Source of the DNA: Mucilaginibacter endophyticus
GTDB lineage: Bacteria > Bacteroidota > Bacteroidia > Sphingobacteriales > Sphingobacteriaceae
Length of the DNA: 64,000 bases
Assembly (NCBI RefSeq): GCF_003351025.1
Contig: NZ_QPCG01000004.1
Location: 186,001-250,000 of the forward strand
Direction of reading: 5' to 3'
Shown: positions 34,325 to 43,381 of the stretch, piece after piece
How positions within the stretch are numbered: position 1 is the stretch's first letter
Layout of the letters: each line of letters begins with the position of its first letter
Made by a program: the position numbers and the translations under genes
The notes under the pieces: generated by a model
Databases searched by the model: none
The model's input: the letters and a program-made list of their open reading frames with translations, nothing else
What the model was told of the DNA's origin: nothing

Positions 34325-35044
34325 TTACTTTGTATAGATAGCAAACTTTGTATTTTTAAGATTAAGCGGCGTCATCGACTTAATGTTTTTCCTTTTGATA
34401 GTGCTGTTTAAATGATCTGCTATCACCGACTGTTTCTTGTTGATCAATATCGAATCCTTAGCCGATGAGATCACTATCCATCCAGTTTTATCAACAATAT
34501 AAAGCTTATCATCAATTTTGATCAATACATCCTGGTTACCCGCTTTCGCCTCAGTTAGTTTATCGGCAAATGTTTTTCCCGCTTTAACCGAATCAAAATT
34601 CTTCAGCACATTGCTATAGCCCAAATCGGTAACTGAATTGTTTATCAGCTTTGAAAAAGAATCTGATCCTGAAGCGCCTGCTTTATCCAATCCAAAATAC
34701 ATCAAAGCATTTGCACCGTTAGATAGGCTCCCCCAGTGTTCACTTTGTACGATAGTATTATAACCCTTTTTTGAAATCTTCAATTTAAACTTCATCTCGC
34801 CATCGGCCGTGAAGCTAAGCGTGATCTTATAGTAACCTTTCGCGTCTGTTTTACCCAGCGGCTGTTCGTCGGCTCCGTAGATGTTGGCGGCTTCAATTGG
34901 CTGCAGCGTTTTTGAATCAACAACTAAACCGGCGATGTTGATATTTCTTGCTATTCCATCCCGCTTTTTGGCAAATAACTGCGTGGCTGTAAGGATCGAA
35001 AGCAAAGCAACAAGGGAGAACCTTGCTATTAAAATTTTATTCAT
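34325..35044 (-). CDS. Secreted protein with carboxypeptidase-like regulatory domain
   Basis: A 239-residue exported protein: signal peptide to about residue 25 (QLFAKK), then one carboxypeptidase-regulatory-like beta domain (residues 36-110: IAGLVVDSKTLQPIEAANIY, GKTDAKGYYKITL), and a C-terminal part with no recognised motif. Such domains occur at the N-terminus of many Bacteroidota surface proteins and as separate proteins. It shares its upstream region with the divergent BlaI gene, so it may belong to the same regulon; that is inference. Confidence 0.75.
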   Translation of the reverse strand: MNKILIARFSLVALLSILTATQLFAKKRDGIARNINIAGLVVDSKTLQPIEAANIYGADEQPLGKTDAKGYYKITLSFTADGEMKFKLKISKKGYNTIVQSEHWGSLSNGANALMYFGLDKAGASGSDSFSKLINNSVTDLGYSNVLKNFDSVKAGKTFADKLTEAKAGNQDVLIKIDDKLYIVDKTGWIVISSAKDSILINKKQSVIADHLNSTIKRKNIKSMTPLNLKNTKFAIYTK

Positions 35045-35140
35045 GATAGTATTTAAGTTGGCAATGAAGATAAAATATTAACCACAAAAGGGCAAAAACT
35101 TCTATACTTTCCAATGTTTTAAACCACAACTCCTAACAAA

Positions 35141-35195
35141 TTAGTACAAATACTAATAAATTAGTTGCAATACTAATTTATTAGTATTAAGTTTG
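35141..35195 (+). promoter_or_regulatory. BlaI-type operators overlapping a consensus promoter
   Basis: Three inverted repeats: TTAGTA-CAAA-TACTAA (35141-35156), TTAGTTGCAATACTAA (35161-35176) and TACTAA-TTTA-TTAGTA (35171-35186). They overlap the -33 TTG (35165-35167) and spacer (20 nt) of a promoter whose -7 box TAAGTTTG is at 35188-35195. The layout predicts autorepression by the downstream BlaI-type protein. Confidence 0.8.
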
Positions 35196-35212
35196 TTTAT
35201 ACCTCATAACCA

Positions 35213-35575
35213 ATGCAAAAATTAGCCAAACGCGAAGAGCAGATCATGCAGGCCGTATGGATCCTGGAGAAAGCTGTAATCAAAGACATTATACAGGAAC
35301 TTCCTGAACCTAAACCCCATTACAACTCGGTGGCAACCATGGTCAAGATCCTTGAGGAAAAAGGTTTTCTTGCCCATGATACCATTGGTAATATTTACCA
35401 GTATTATCCGGCCATATCAAAAGAGGAATATCAGAAACATGCTATGAGAGATATCGTGAGCCAATATTTTGATAACTCCTATCCACGTATGCTGGCTTTT
35501 TTTGCCAAAGAAGAAAAGATCACCGAAGACGAGCTGAATGATATTATAACCATCATTAAATCCAATAAAAAATGA
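35213..35575 (+). CDS. BlaI/MecI/CopY-family repressor
   Basis: A 120-residue winged-helix repressor: EEQIMQAVWILEKAVIKDII, PHYNSVATMVKILEEKGFLAH (recognition helix and wing) and a C-terminal helical dimerisation region. In the classical system the membrane peptidase BlaR1 cleaves this repressor to switch on target genes. Here the next gene, overlapping by 4 nt, encodes an M56 peptidase, and operator-like dyads lie just upstream. The regulated cargo is likely the operon itself and the S41 peptidase, rather than a beta-lactamase, since none is present. Confidence 0.93.
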   Translation: MQKLAKREEQIMQAVWILEKAVIKDIIQELPEPKPHYNSVATMVKILEEKGFLAHDTIGNIYQYYPAISKEEYQKHAMRDIVSQYFDNSYPRMLAFFAKEEKITEDELNDIITIIKSNKK

Positions 35576-37917
35576 TACCCTATCTGCTGTATGTAGCCCT
35601 GCTGCTGGCGGTTTGTTTATTGTTTTACAAACTATTGCTGCAACGCGAAACGTTTTACCGTTTAAACCGGTATACGCTGCTATGTTGTTTAGGATTCTGC
35701 TTTCTGATCCCACTTATACACCCGCCTGCTCAATGGTCGGCACAAAACGCCGAAAAGCCCATTAGCCAGCCTGTTGTGATACAGCAAGTACAAGAACCTC
35801 CAATATCTGAAGTCGGGTTAGAAGACGGCCCAACACTGAAAACGACCTTAACTCCGGAACAACCTAAACCCACACAAACCATTGCCGCTGAACCAAAGCC
35901 TTCATTTACCTTATCTGCAACAGAAGTAATAAAATGGCTGCTGATACTTTACTGGGCAGGTGTAGCCATATTTAGTTTAAACCTTTTGGTGCAAATTGGC
36001 AGTACCCTTTATCAGGCATTTACCAACCCATTTATTATTGATGGGCGCTACCGCATTGTTGAGCTTAGCGGCAATAAGGTGCCATGTTCCTTTTTCAATT
36101 ACATCTTCATCAACCCGGCGGCGTACGATTGGGATACCTACAGCCAGATCCTCCTGCACGAAAAAGTACATGCAAAACAGCTTCACAGCCTGGATATCAT
36201 GCTGGCCGAACTGTGTATTATATTTCAATGGTTTAATCCGCTTGCCTGGCAATACCGCAAAGAAATTGAGAACAACCTCGAGTATCTTACAGATACAGCC
36301 GTTTTGAACAATGCGGATACAGACAGGGCAGCCTATCAGCTCAGCCTGCTTAAAGTATCTGTACCAGAGTTTTCCCTGCGGATAGCTACCAATTACAATC
36401 AATCGCTTCTGAAAAAACGCATTGCCATGATGAACGCCAAACGATCAAACCTGCACATTTTATGGAAGTATTTTACCTTGCTTCCGCTATTTTGCCTGTT
36501 TATTTGCGCGCTTAACCAACCCGCAAACAGCGCCCAGTCAACAAATACTCCTGTATCTTTCATCAAACCAGTAACCAATAACGCATCGGCATATAAAAGC
36601 TTTGATGCCGAAGTGGAAGGTTATTGGTTTGCGGCCCGTGATGGCGATAATATGAATATGGATTTCAAGGTGACTACCAAAGGGCATAACTGGAACTATA
36701 ATTCATTTAATGTTCCCATGAAAGATTTGTCGTCTATGCCCCGAAAACAAAAAGGTGATTTTACGTTAACCCGTGATGCCGGCACCATTCTGTTCAACGG
36801 TAAATTTGATGGAGATGAAGGCCTTGGTCGCTTTAAGCTTAAACCCAATAAAGCTTATGTAGACCTGCTACAAAAACAAGGCATCGAACAGATCGAGATC
36901 CATGAACTTCTCGACCTGCTATTATCCAACGTGGAGAAAGACTATCTTGAAAAACTTCAAAAATATGGCTACACAACTACGAAAGTTAATGACTTATCCG
37001 CTCTGCGATATTTTGGAGGTACTGAAAATGACATGAGATTTTGGCGGGCGCAATACAAGGATATTACGTTAAGTGAGCTCACCCGAATTAAAATAAACAA
37101 ACTGGATAGCGCATTTATATACGAAATGCGTAATGCCGGATACCGAAACCTAACCCTGGAGCAATTAACAAGCTTTAAATTACAAAAAATTACACCCGAT
37201 TATATCCGGAGTATAGTAAGCGCCCGAAAAATTGGCAGATCGCCCGGCGATACAACCAGCCTGCTTCCCGCTGCTGATGAGCTTTTATCAGCAAGGCACG
37301 CCAAGGTTGACAGCGCGTATATTCGCGGTTTAATAAATGCCGGGTATAACCTTACAGGTTCACAACTTCATTCCTTTAAGGCATTCAATATAACGCTTCA
37401 GTATATAGATAGCCTTAAAACAATGGGTTATAGCAACCTTTCATTCGCTAACATGATAGGCCTACGGGGTCAAAACGTTACGGTAGATTTTATAAAGCAA
37501 TACCGGGCCATCGGCTTCAATGACATCCCGGCAGAATATTTATCAAGCTTCAAATACTACAATATCAGTCCTGAGTTTATCAAAAGCTATCAAAGCTTGG
37601 GCTATAAGGATATTAAAGCCTCGGAATTGGTGCTTATCAAAATGCGGGGTATCACGCCCGATTATATTAAGAGCCTCCAAAGCCTGGGTTATAATGATAT
37701 TGAACTGGCGGATATTATCAGCATGAAGCATGAAAATATTACCCCCAGCTTTATCAAAGGATTTAATGACCTCGGGTTTAAGAATGTGCCGGTAAAGGAC
37801 CTTATCCTGCTCAAAACGTCGGATGTTACCCCGGAGTATGTGAGCTCCATGAAACAGAAAGGCCTCAATTCAAAAGATCTGCGTAAATACATCAATCTTA
37901 AAAACACCTTCAATTAA
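35572..37917 (+). CDS. M56 (BlaR1-like) membrane peptidase with 29-residue repeat array
   Basis: A 781-residue protein. Residues 1-310 form the M56 membrane peptidase: helices near 1-25, 30-45, 120-145 and 300-320, zinc motif HEKVH (H196, E197, H200) and a further acidic site (ENNLEYLTD). In BlaR1 the outside part is a penicillin-binding sensor; here it is replaced by a beta-like segment (345-440) and then about eight to ten repeats of 29 residues (about 445-775), for example ITPDYIKSLQSLGYNDIELA. The array may sense an unknown ligand. It is coupled to blaI by a 4-nt overlap and probably co-transcribed with the S41 gene. Confidence 0.88.
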   Translation: MIPYLLYVALLLAVCLLFYKLLLQRETFYRLNRYTLLCCLGFCFLIPLIHPPAQWSAQNAEKPISQPVVIQQVQEPPISEVGLEDGPTLKTTLTPEQPKPTQTIAAEPKPSFTLSATEVIKWLLILYWAGVAIFSLNLLVQIGSTLYQAFTNPFIIDGRYRIVELSGNKVPCSFFNYIFINPAAYDWDTYSQILLHEKVHAKQLHSLDIMLAELCIIFQWFNPLAWQYRKEIENNLEYLTDTAVLNNADTDRAAYQLSLLKVSVPEFSLRIATNYNQSLLKKRIAMMNAKRSNLHILWKYFTLLPLFCLFICALNQPANSAQSTNTPVSFIKPVTNNASAYKSFDAEVEGYWFAARDGDNMNMDFKVTTKGHNWNYNSFNVPMKDLSSMPRKQKGDFTLTRDAGTILFNGKFDGDEGLGRFKLKPNKAYVDLLQKQGIEQIEIHELLDLLLSNVEKDYLEKLQKYGYTTTKVNDLSALRYFGGTENDMRFWRAQYKDITLSELTRIKINKLDSAFIYEMRNAGYRNLTLEQLTSFKLQKITPDYIRSIVSARKIGRSPGDTTSLLPAADELLSARHAKVDSAYIRGLINAGYNLTGSQLHSFKAFNITLQYIDSLKTMGYSNLSFANMIGLRGQNVTVDFIKQYRAIGFNDIPAEYLSSFKYYNISPEFIKSYQSLGYKDIKASELVLIKMRGITPDYIKSLQSLGYNDIELADIISMKHENITPSFIKGFNDLGFKNVPVKDLILLKTSDVTPEYVSSMKQKGLNSKDLRKYINLKNTFN

Positions 37918-37961
37918 TGTAAACTAAAAACAACTATATCCACCTCCTAAACCAAACAACT

Positions 37962-39662
37962 ATGAAAATTCACAAATTACTGCTGGTTGCCGTATTGGCT
38001 TATGTTTTTACCTTTAAAGCTGCAGCACAACAGCATTTATCATCCTCGCAGGCCTACGACAAAGCGCAGCAAGACCGCTCAGATGCCAATGACCTGTGGG
38101 AGAAAAAAGATCCCACACCCGCCGAACTCGACCGAAGCATCCGTATTTTAAAGCACACGCTTGTATTTCTGGACAGTCTGCCGATAAAAGAACTGGCCAA
38201 CGGCAATTTCTACTTAAAAGCCCGTGCTTATGACGTTTACCTGGATATGGCCCAGTCATACACGGTAGCCGGTAAAAAAGATTCAGCGATAATGATGCTT
38301 GAGAAAAGGTTTGCCGAGGGAGGCTCCAGTCGCGCCGCCAGTTATATAGGCGACTTTCCTTTATTGAACCCAATCCGCCAGGAACCAGGGTACCTGGCTA
38401 TTGTGGAGAAAATGAAAAAGCAATCGTCATTCTGGCAAAACGAGGCTTTTAAAACAGTTTATAAAGAGAATCTGACCGATGCGGAAAAGGTTGCGGGCCT
38501 ATCGCTCCTGTGGTCACAAGCCAAGTATAACTTTGTAAATTTTGATCATGCCGGTATCGACTGGAACCAAACATACATTGATTATATCCCTAAGGTAACC
38601 GCCACCAAAACCACTGCCGAATACTATAAAGTGCTGATCACTTTTTATGCGCAATTAAAAGACGGGCATACCAACGTATATGTTCCGAACACTTTAACCG
38701 CCCAGTTTTATTCCCGCCCACCCTTCCGTACCGAATTAGTTGAAGGCCGGGTATTTGTAACCCAGGTTTTTAGCGACAGCCTTTTCAAAACAGGCATACA
38801 ACCAGGACTCGAAGTATTAAAAATAGATGGCGAACCGGTAATAGACTACGCCGAGAAAAACATAAAACCATATCAAAGCAGCTCAACTCCGCAGGATCTT
38901 GAGGTGCGTGAGTTTAGTTATGCTTTGTTAGCGGGCTCTAAAGATAACCCTATCAATATTGAATTTAAAACGGCTAAAGGCAAGATCATCAGCAAAACCA
39001 TAGCGCGTACTGGTTATCACGATATAAAAGGCCTAAAAACTCTGGATTATAAAACCATCAACAACATTGGCTACCTCACCATTAATAATTTTGAAGATGG
39101 TAGCATCGGCAAACAGTTTGATTCACTTTATACTGCGGAGATCTCTAAAACTAAAGGTTTGATTATCGATATAAGATATAATGGCGGAGGCAGCAGCGGC
39201 ATAGGATATGACATTATCAGTAAGCTAACCGATAAGCCTTTCAAAAGCTCCGCGTCAAAAAATATATCATTGATGTCGATGCCGGGAGCCGAACCCTCAT
39301 GGATTGATAATGGCTTTGGCACCTGGAATGCCAGCGGAAAAATATTTTATAATAAACCGGTAATGGTATTGATAGGGCCCCGCACATTTTCGGCAGCCGA
39401 AGATTTTACCGTAGCTTTTGATTATATGAAACGAGGTAAGCTAATAGGCATGCCTACGGGCGGCAGCACCGGCCAGCCGGTGTCATTTAACCTGCCGGGT
39501 GGCGGGCAGGCAAGGGTTTGCGGCAAACATGATAGCTATCCCGATGGCAAAGAGTTTGTTGGCGTTGGCATTAACCCCGATATCATTGTAAAACCAACCA
39601 TCAAAGACGTTTTAAATGGCGTTGACGCCGCCAAAGAAAAGGCTTTACAATTATTGAAATAA
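37962..39662 (+). CDS. S41-family peptidase, exported
   Basis: A 566-residue C-terminal-processing (tail-specific) peptidase-like enzyme. Signal peptide to about residue 22 (AAAQ), a helical N-terminal region (25-160), a PDZ-like segment (FKTGIQPGLEVLKIDGEPV) and the S41 catalytic domain. GPRTFSAAEDF contains the nucleophile S477; the lysine partner lies in the following KRGKLIG helix region. It cleaves periplasmic proteins. It follows the M56 gene by 44 bases and ends at a bidirectional terminator. Confidence 0.92.
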   Translation: MKIHKLLLVAVLAYVFTFKAAAQQHLSSSQAYDKAQQDRSDANDLWEKKDPTPAELDRSIRILKHTLVFLDSLPIKELANGNFYLKARAYDVYLDMAQSYTVAGKKDSAIMMLEKRFAEGGSSRAASYIGDFPLLNPIRQEPGYLAIVEKMKKQSSFWQNEAFKTVYKENLTDAEKVAGLSLLWSQAKYNFVNFDHAGIDWNQTYIDYIPKVTATKTTAEYYKVLITFYAQLKDGHTNVYVPNTLTAQFYSRPPFRTELVEGRVFVTQVFSDSLFKTGIQPGLEVLKIDGEPVIDYAEKNIKPYQSSSTPQDLEVREFSYALLAGSKDNPINIEFKTAKGKIISKTIARTGYHDIKGLKTLDYKTINNIGYLTINNFEDGSIGKQFDSLYTAEISKTKGLIIDIRYNGGGSSGIGYDIISKLTDKPFKSSASKNISLMSMPGAEPSWIDNGFGTWNASGKIFYNKPVMVLIGPRTFSAAEDFTVAFDYMKRGKLIGMPTGGSTGQPVSFNLPGGGQARVCGKHDSYPDGKEFVGVGINPDIIVKPTIKDVLNGVDAAKEKALQLLK

Positions 39663-39683
39663 ACTCACATGTCTAAAAAACGA

Positions 39684-39720
39684 GGGCCTGTTTCTTCCGA
39701 AACAGGCCCTTATCTTTTTA
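39684..39720. terminator. Bidirectional terminator
   Basis: AGGGCCTGTTTC and GAAACAGGCCCT form a perfect 12-bp stem with loop TTCC. There is a T run on the plus strand (39714-39720) and AAAAAA upstream that gives a T run on the minus strand. It lies between convergent genes. Confidence 0.9.
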
Positions 39721-39733
39721 TCGCTTCAACAGC

Positions 39734-40114
39734 TTACTGTCCGTTTGTAGCGCTCCAGCCATCGCCCCAGCCGCTGCCGCCGGTTGCTTTTGCTCCTTTT
39801 ACAAGTTTATCATATTTTACAGCTTGTTCTTTGGTTAAAACAGCTTTGATCTTTGAAATGGTAGCTGCCCTTAATGGTTTAATATCAACCATCATTTTAG
39901 TATTATCACCCTTATCTGCAGCTTTGATCTTTTCAAATTTATCAGATGACTCCTGGTATATCGCAGCGATTTTTTCGGTTTGCTTATCGTTAAGCTTCAA
40001 TTCTTTTTGCAGCTCTTTTGATTTTTCAACAGGTTTTGCTCCTGGTTTGGTTTGCGCGTTAACTGCTGCCGCCAATCCAATGAACATGCAGCAAAGTAAT
40101 AAGAGTTTTCTCAT
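39734..40114 (-). CDS. Small exported helical protein
   Basis: A 126-residue secreted protein: signal peptide to residue 20 (AVNAQ), then helical charged segments (ELQKELKLNDKQTEKIAAIYQ, FEKIKAADKG, TISKIKAVLTKEQAVKYDKLV). The pattern of LT/LN-xxQ with spaced helices resembles Spy/LTXXQ-type periplasmic chaperone-like proteins of Bacteroidota. The C-terminus is Gly/Ser/Trp-rich. Function unconfirmed. The plus-strand frame overlapping it is not a gene. Confidence 0.75.
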   Translation of the reverse strand: MRKLLLLCCMFIGLAAAVNAQTKPGAKPVEKSKELQKELKLNDKQTEKIAAIYQESSDKFEKIKAADKGDNTKMMVDIKPLRAATISKIKAVLTKEQAVKYDKLVKGAKATGGSGWGDGWSATNGQ

Positions 40115-40197
40115 GGTTTAAGATTAATTTAATTGTTATAAATGTAACTATTTCGGTACTAAATTGATGCTAATATTTTCTACTACAAAAACATAAC

Positions 40198-42441
40198 TCA
40201 ATTTGTTTTAGCAGCCATTTGCATAGGCATGCAAACGGGCATGCTTTTACCCTGGAACATCAATTTAGTTAGCTGGGTGGTTTTATATTGCGCCTCACCT
40301 TCCGTAATGTTTAAGAACCGGTTAGGTTCAACATTTTTAAAGTGCTGCACGGCGCCGCTGCCTGCCCATTTTATTTCAATTTCATCAATCATTTTTGCCT
40401 GCCCAATGCCTATTTCCTGCCGCAAAGGCGATGAGCCAAAACTTCCACCCGAATTAACATCTTTATAAACAGAACGCTTAACGCCATTTTCGATAAAAGT
40501 GAGTTTAATGCTGCTCCCTATGGCCGCGTTGTTGGCTTTTGTGCCGGTTAGTTTTAAGCTGATCCAGTTATTGTTGCTTAACCCAGGGTTCATATACAAT
40601 GAGCTGGTGTATGAATCGCCGATATAAGCGCCGCCCATTTCAGCAAAAATATCCTGGCGACCAACATTTCTTAAATCGGCAAATGCTACACCGTGCCCTT
40701 TTTGTAAGTTCCCCATGCGTGATGACGAGGTAATATCAGCAAACCTCTTGCCGCCAATGTTTCTGAAAAACTTATTAGGCACCAACGATTTAAAATCGGG
40801 ATTGCCTGTACCAAAATACATATCAAGGTAACCGTCGTTATCAATATCGCCAAAGTTGGCCCCCATACTGTAAACTACTTTATCCAGTCCCGCCTCTTTA
40901 GTTACATTAGTAAATGTGCCATCATGGTTATTTTTGTACAGGTAGATATTGCCAGCTTCGGGAATAGCTTTGCCAAGGGCAGCAGCGGCACTGTAGTAAC
41001 CTAAAGTGTGCTCAAAATTATAGTTGGCCACCATCACATCGGGCCAGCCATCATTATTGTAATCGTAAAACCAGGTGGTAAACGTGCGTTGTTTAATTTG
41101 ATCAAGGCCTGATTTCGCCGTTACATCTTCAAAATCTACCCCTACTTCGGTTTTCCCTTTGTTTTTTAACAGGTATTTATGCCCATCCATGGTAGAAATA
41201 AACACATCCACAAAGCCATCATGATCATAATCGGCAGATGTTACCCCTTTTACATAGGCCTTGATACCGCAATGTGCGGCAGTAGTAATATTGGTGAACG
41301 TACCATTGCGGTTATTGATATATAGCTGGCATGTTGATTCATCAACATAACTCATTGATTCGGAGTTTTCATTTCCTACAAACACATCCAGCCAGCCATC
41401 ATTATTAAAATCGGCCCAGGTTGCTGTTTGTGTAGGGTGCAGCATAAATAAACCGCTTATAGCAGTTACATCCGTAAAAGTACCATCGCCATTATTCCGT
41501 AATAATGAGCTTGGCTGATTGCCGAAGCCCCTGGTGAGCCATGCCCCGCGCAAGACAAAAACATCCAGTTTACCATCGTTATTATAATCGGTTTGCTGAA
41601 TGTTAAGTCCACCGGTAATACCGGTTAAACCGGCGGCTTCGGTGCGGTCGCTGAATGTACCATCCTGGTTGTTTTGAAAATAATGCATAGGATCTGACAG
41701 GTCCCAGCCCGATGTCATGATATCCAGATAGCCATCACTGTTAAAATCATCAACAATTACGCCCCCTGCGCGGCCATGAATGTTAAGGCCCAGGCTGGCT
41801 GCCACATCAACAAATGGCTTAACCTGGTTGGCGGTGTCCGGGTCGACATTCAGGTTCGGGATCAGGATATTTTTGGGTACTTTCTGCGGATATTCGCCCA
41901 GGGTCATATACGCGATATTGGCCAGCCAGCGTGATTCATAATCGTCGGGATGAAGTTTTAATAAGGTTTTGTAAACATCAATCGCTTTTCGTGAACCTGT
42001 TTGGAGTTTGTGTACACCATCGTCCTTGATAGGAAATATACACGATGAACCGGTATGGTTAAGCATGCAATTGCTTCGTTCGCCCAAACGCATGTAGGCT
42101 ATGGCCTGCTCGGGCAGCATTTCATCGGTCGACATAAAATCGATGTTATCCATTAGGTTTTTATAAATGCTTACCGACTGCTGCTCTTCCCCGGCCTTTA
42201 ACAGCAGGGACGCCTTTGAAAATAAAACTTCCGGGCTTTTAACAAGCCGCTTTGTCTTAAGCAGCGAATCGCAATAAGCCAGTTTCATTTCCGGATTAAA
42301 CGGATTGGAGATTGTGTTATTCTTTTTATATAGTTGCTTTAGCACCTGTGCCATCTCCTCGTTAGATGAGTTTTGGCAAGACGCTATTATAGTGAAACCG
42401 CAAAGCATCGCGAGCGCGGCGGTGATTTTTTTCTTGATCAT
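40198..42441 (-). CDS. CRTAC1-type FG-GAP/VCBS repeat lipoprotein
   Basis: A 747-residue exported protein. I start at the ATG at 42441, where MIKKKITAALAMLCGFTIIASC gives a lipoprotein signal with lipid Cys at residue 22; the upstream in-frame start at 42504 would precede it with unlikely residues. A helical TPR-like part (30-200) is followed by a seven-bladed beta-propeller of FG-GAP/VCBS repeats with calcium loops (DFNSDGYLDI, DYNNDGKLDV, DFNNDGWLDV, DYDHDGFVDV, DYNNDGWPDV, DIDNDGYLDM). It ends with an ASPIC/UnbV-like domain (IGIGQAKMIDEIEIKWAG). Such proteins usually bind glycans or other surface partners. Confidence 0.9.
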   Translation of the reverse strand: MIKKKITAALAMLCGFTIIASCQNSSNEEMAQVLKQLYKKNNTISNPFNPEMKLAYCDSLLKTKRLVKSPEVLFSKASLLLKAGEEQQSVSIYKNLMDNIDFMSTDEMLPEQAIAYMRLGERSNCMLNHTGSSCIFPIKDDGVHKLQTGSRKAIDVYKTLLKLHPDDYESRWLANIAYMTLGEYPQKVPKNILIPNLNVDPDTANQVKPFVDVAASLGLNIHGRAGGVIVDDFNSDGYLDIMTSGWDLSDPMHYFQNNQDGTFSDRTEAAGLTGITGGLNIQQTDYNNDGKLDVFVLRGAWLTRGFGNQPSSLLRNNGDGTFTDVTAISGLFMLHPTQTATWADFNNDGWLDVFVGNENSESMSYVDESTCQLYINNRNGTFTNITTAAHCGIKAYVKGVTSADYDHDGFVDVFISTMDGHKYLLKNKGKTEVGVDFEDVTAKSGLDQIKQRTFTTWFYDYNNDGWPDVMVANYNFEHTLGYYSAAAALGKAIPEAGNIYLYKNNHDGTFTNVTKEAGLDKVVYSMGANFGDIDNDGYLDMYFGTGNPDFKSLVPNKFFRNIGGKRFADITSSSRMGNLQKGHGVAFADLRNVGRQDIFAEMGGAYIGDSYTSSLYMNPGLSNNNWISLKLTGTKANNAAIGSSIKLTFIENGVKRSVYKDVNSGGSFGSSPLRQEIGIGQAKMIDEIEIKWAGSGAVQHFKNVEPNRFLNITEGEAQYKTTQLTKLMFQGKSMPVCMPMQMAAKTN

Positions 42442-42586
42442 AGGACGTTCATTTACACGCGCGGGCAAAATGCCAAAGCATATAAACCGCGACAGATGTG
42501 GCATTAAATTGTATTAACAGAAAATTGAGACAACAGAATTTATCGGGCACATACATGTAGCCCGTAAATAAGTTAAACAAAGAAAA

Positions 42587-43135
42587 TTAGCAGGATGCTT
42601 TTGGCGGTTGCTCAGGAATATCCAGATGGTGGCTTATTGGTGATTGCCCGTGTCTTATAGTGATTTGAGGCAAATATTTTACAGGGCAAAAAAATTCAAA
42701 CTGTACAAATGAAAATGTCAGGTTATCCTGCAGGGCTATTTTACCAAAAGGAACGTGTTCTTTCGGCGAAACAGGGATATCTTTAATCCCTTTAGCATCA
42801 AGCACATTACTATCCGCAAAGCGGGTAGTTTCATAGTTAGGGATGCACATGAGGTGAAGGGCCTTTTTTGTCATCCGTAATTTTACATAGTTATACGTAG
42901 CGCTGCCGAATGTTATATGTCCGGATATATTTTCAAACGCCTGCCAATCATGTATAGCTGGCAAATCAACCGGGATGGTAATTTCGGTAAGGTCATTGAC
43001 ATTATATAAACCTTTGCTGATCTGTTCTTTAAAAAATCTATCCGATTTATATACCAAATATTGATGCACAATAAGCTGCCCGCTAATATTAAGCAGGTAA
43101 ATATTCAGCAATATTAATGCAATGGTCTTTTTCAA
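42587..43135 (-). CDS. Unknown membrane-anchored small protein
   Basis: A 182-residue protein that begins with a hydrophobic segment (TIALILLNIYLLNISG), followed by a region with conserved character ITIPVDLPAIHDW and GHITFGSATYNYVKLRM, then LHLMCIPNYETT. The start is TTG at 43135, as no in-frame ATG lies near. Proteins of this build recur in Sphingobacteriaceae, often near metal-related or TonB genes, but I know no function. The gene stands alone, with 145 bases to the CRTAC1-like gene downstream. Confidence 0.6.
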   Translation of the reverse strand: MKKTIALILLNIYLLNISGQLIVHQYLVYKSDRFFKEQISKGLYNVNDLTEITIPVDLPAIHDWQAFENISGHITFGSATYNYVKLRMTKKALHLMCIPNYETTRFADSNVLDAKGIKDIPVSPKEHVPFGKIALQDNLTFSFVQFEFFCPVKYLPQITIRHGQSPISHHLDIPEQPPKASC

Positions 43136-43302
43136 GCGGTTTATAATAACCTAAAGATGAGATTTATAAACGGCATTTTCAAGCCTTATTTTTATGGCAC
43201 GAATAAATAATATCAAGAAAACACTAAAAGCCGATAATACTAAGGCTCAGAATTGACTCACATGGTCTACGCATCCACCCTTCACCTTCGGCGTAAAAAG
43301 GA

Positions 43303-43369
43303 TAAAAAAATCCCCTCTTTACACTATCGTAGAGAGGGGAATAATCATAGCGACCTGCAGGCCGCTATG
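43303..43369 (-). terminator. Terminator of the OafA-like acyltransferase gene
   Basis: Two hairpins follow the stop codon at 43382: CATAGCG/CGCTATG (43346-43369) and TCCCCTCT/AGAGGGGA (43311-43340). The second is followed by a T run on the minus strand. Confidence 0.75.
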
Positions 43370-43381
43370 TGTTTAGTTCTA

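Noticed and set aside
35213..37917. Beta-lactamase regulation by a BlaI/BlaR1 pair
   Set aside because: There is no beta-lactamase gene and the penicillin-binding sensor domain of BlaR1 is absent.
39669..40121. Plus-strand frame of 150 residues after the S41 gene
   Set aside because: It begins in the terminator hairpin and is antisense to the small secreted protein, which has a proper signal peptide.
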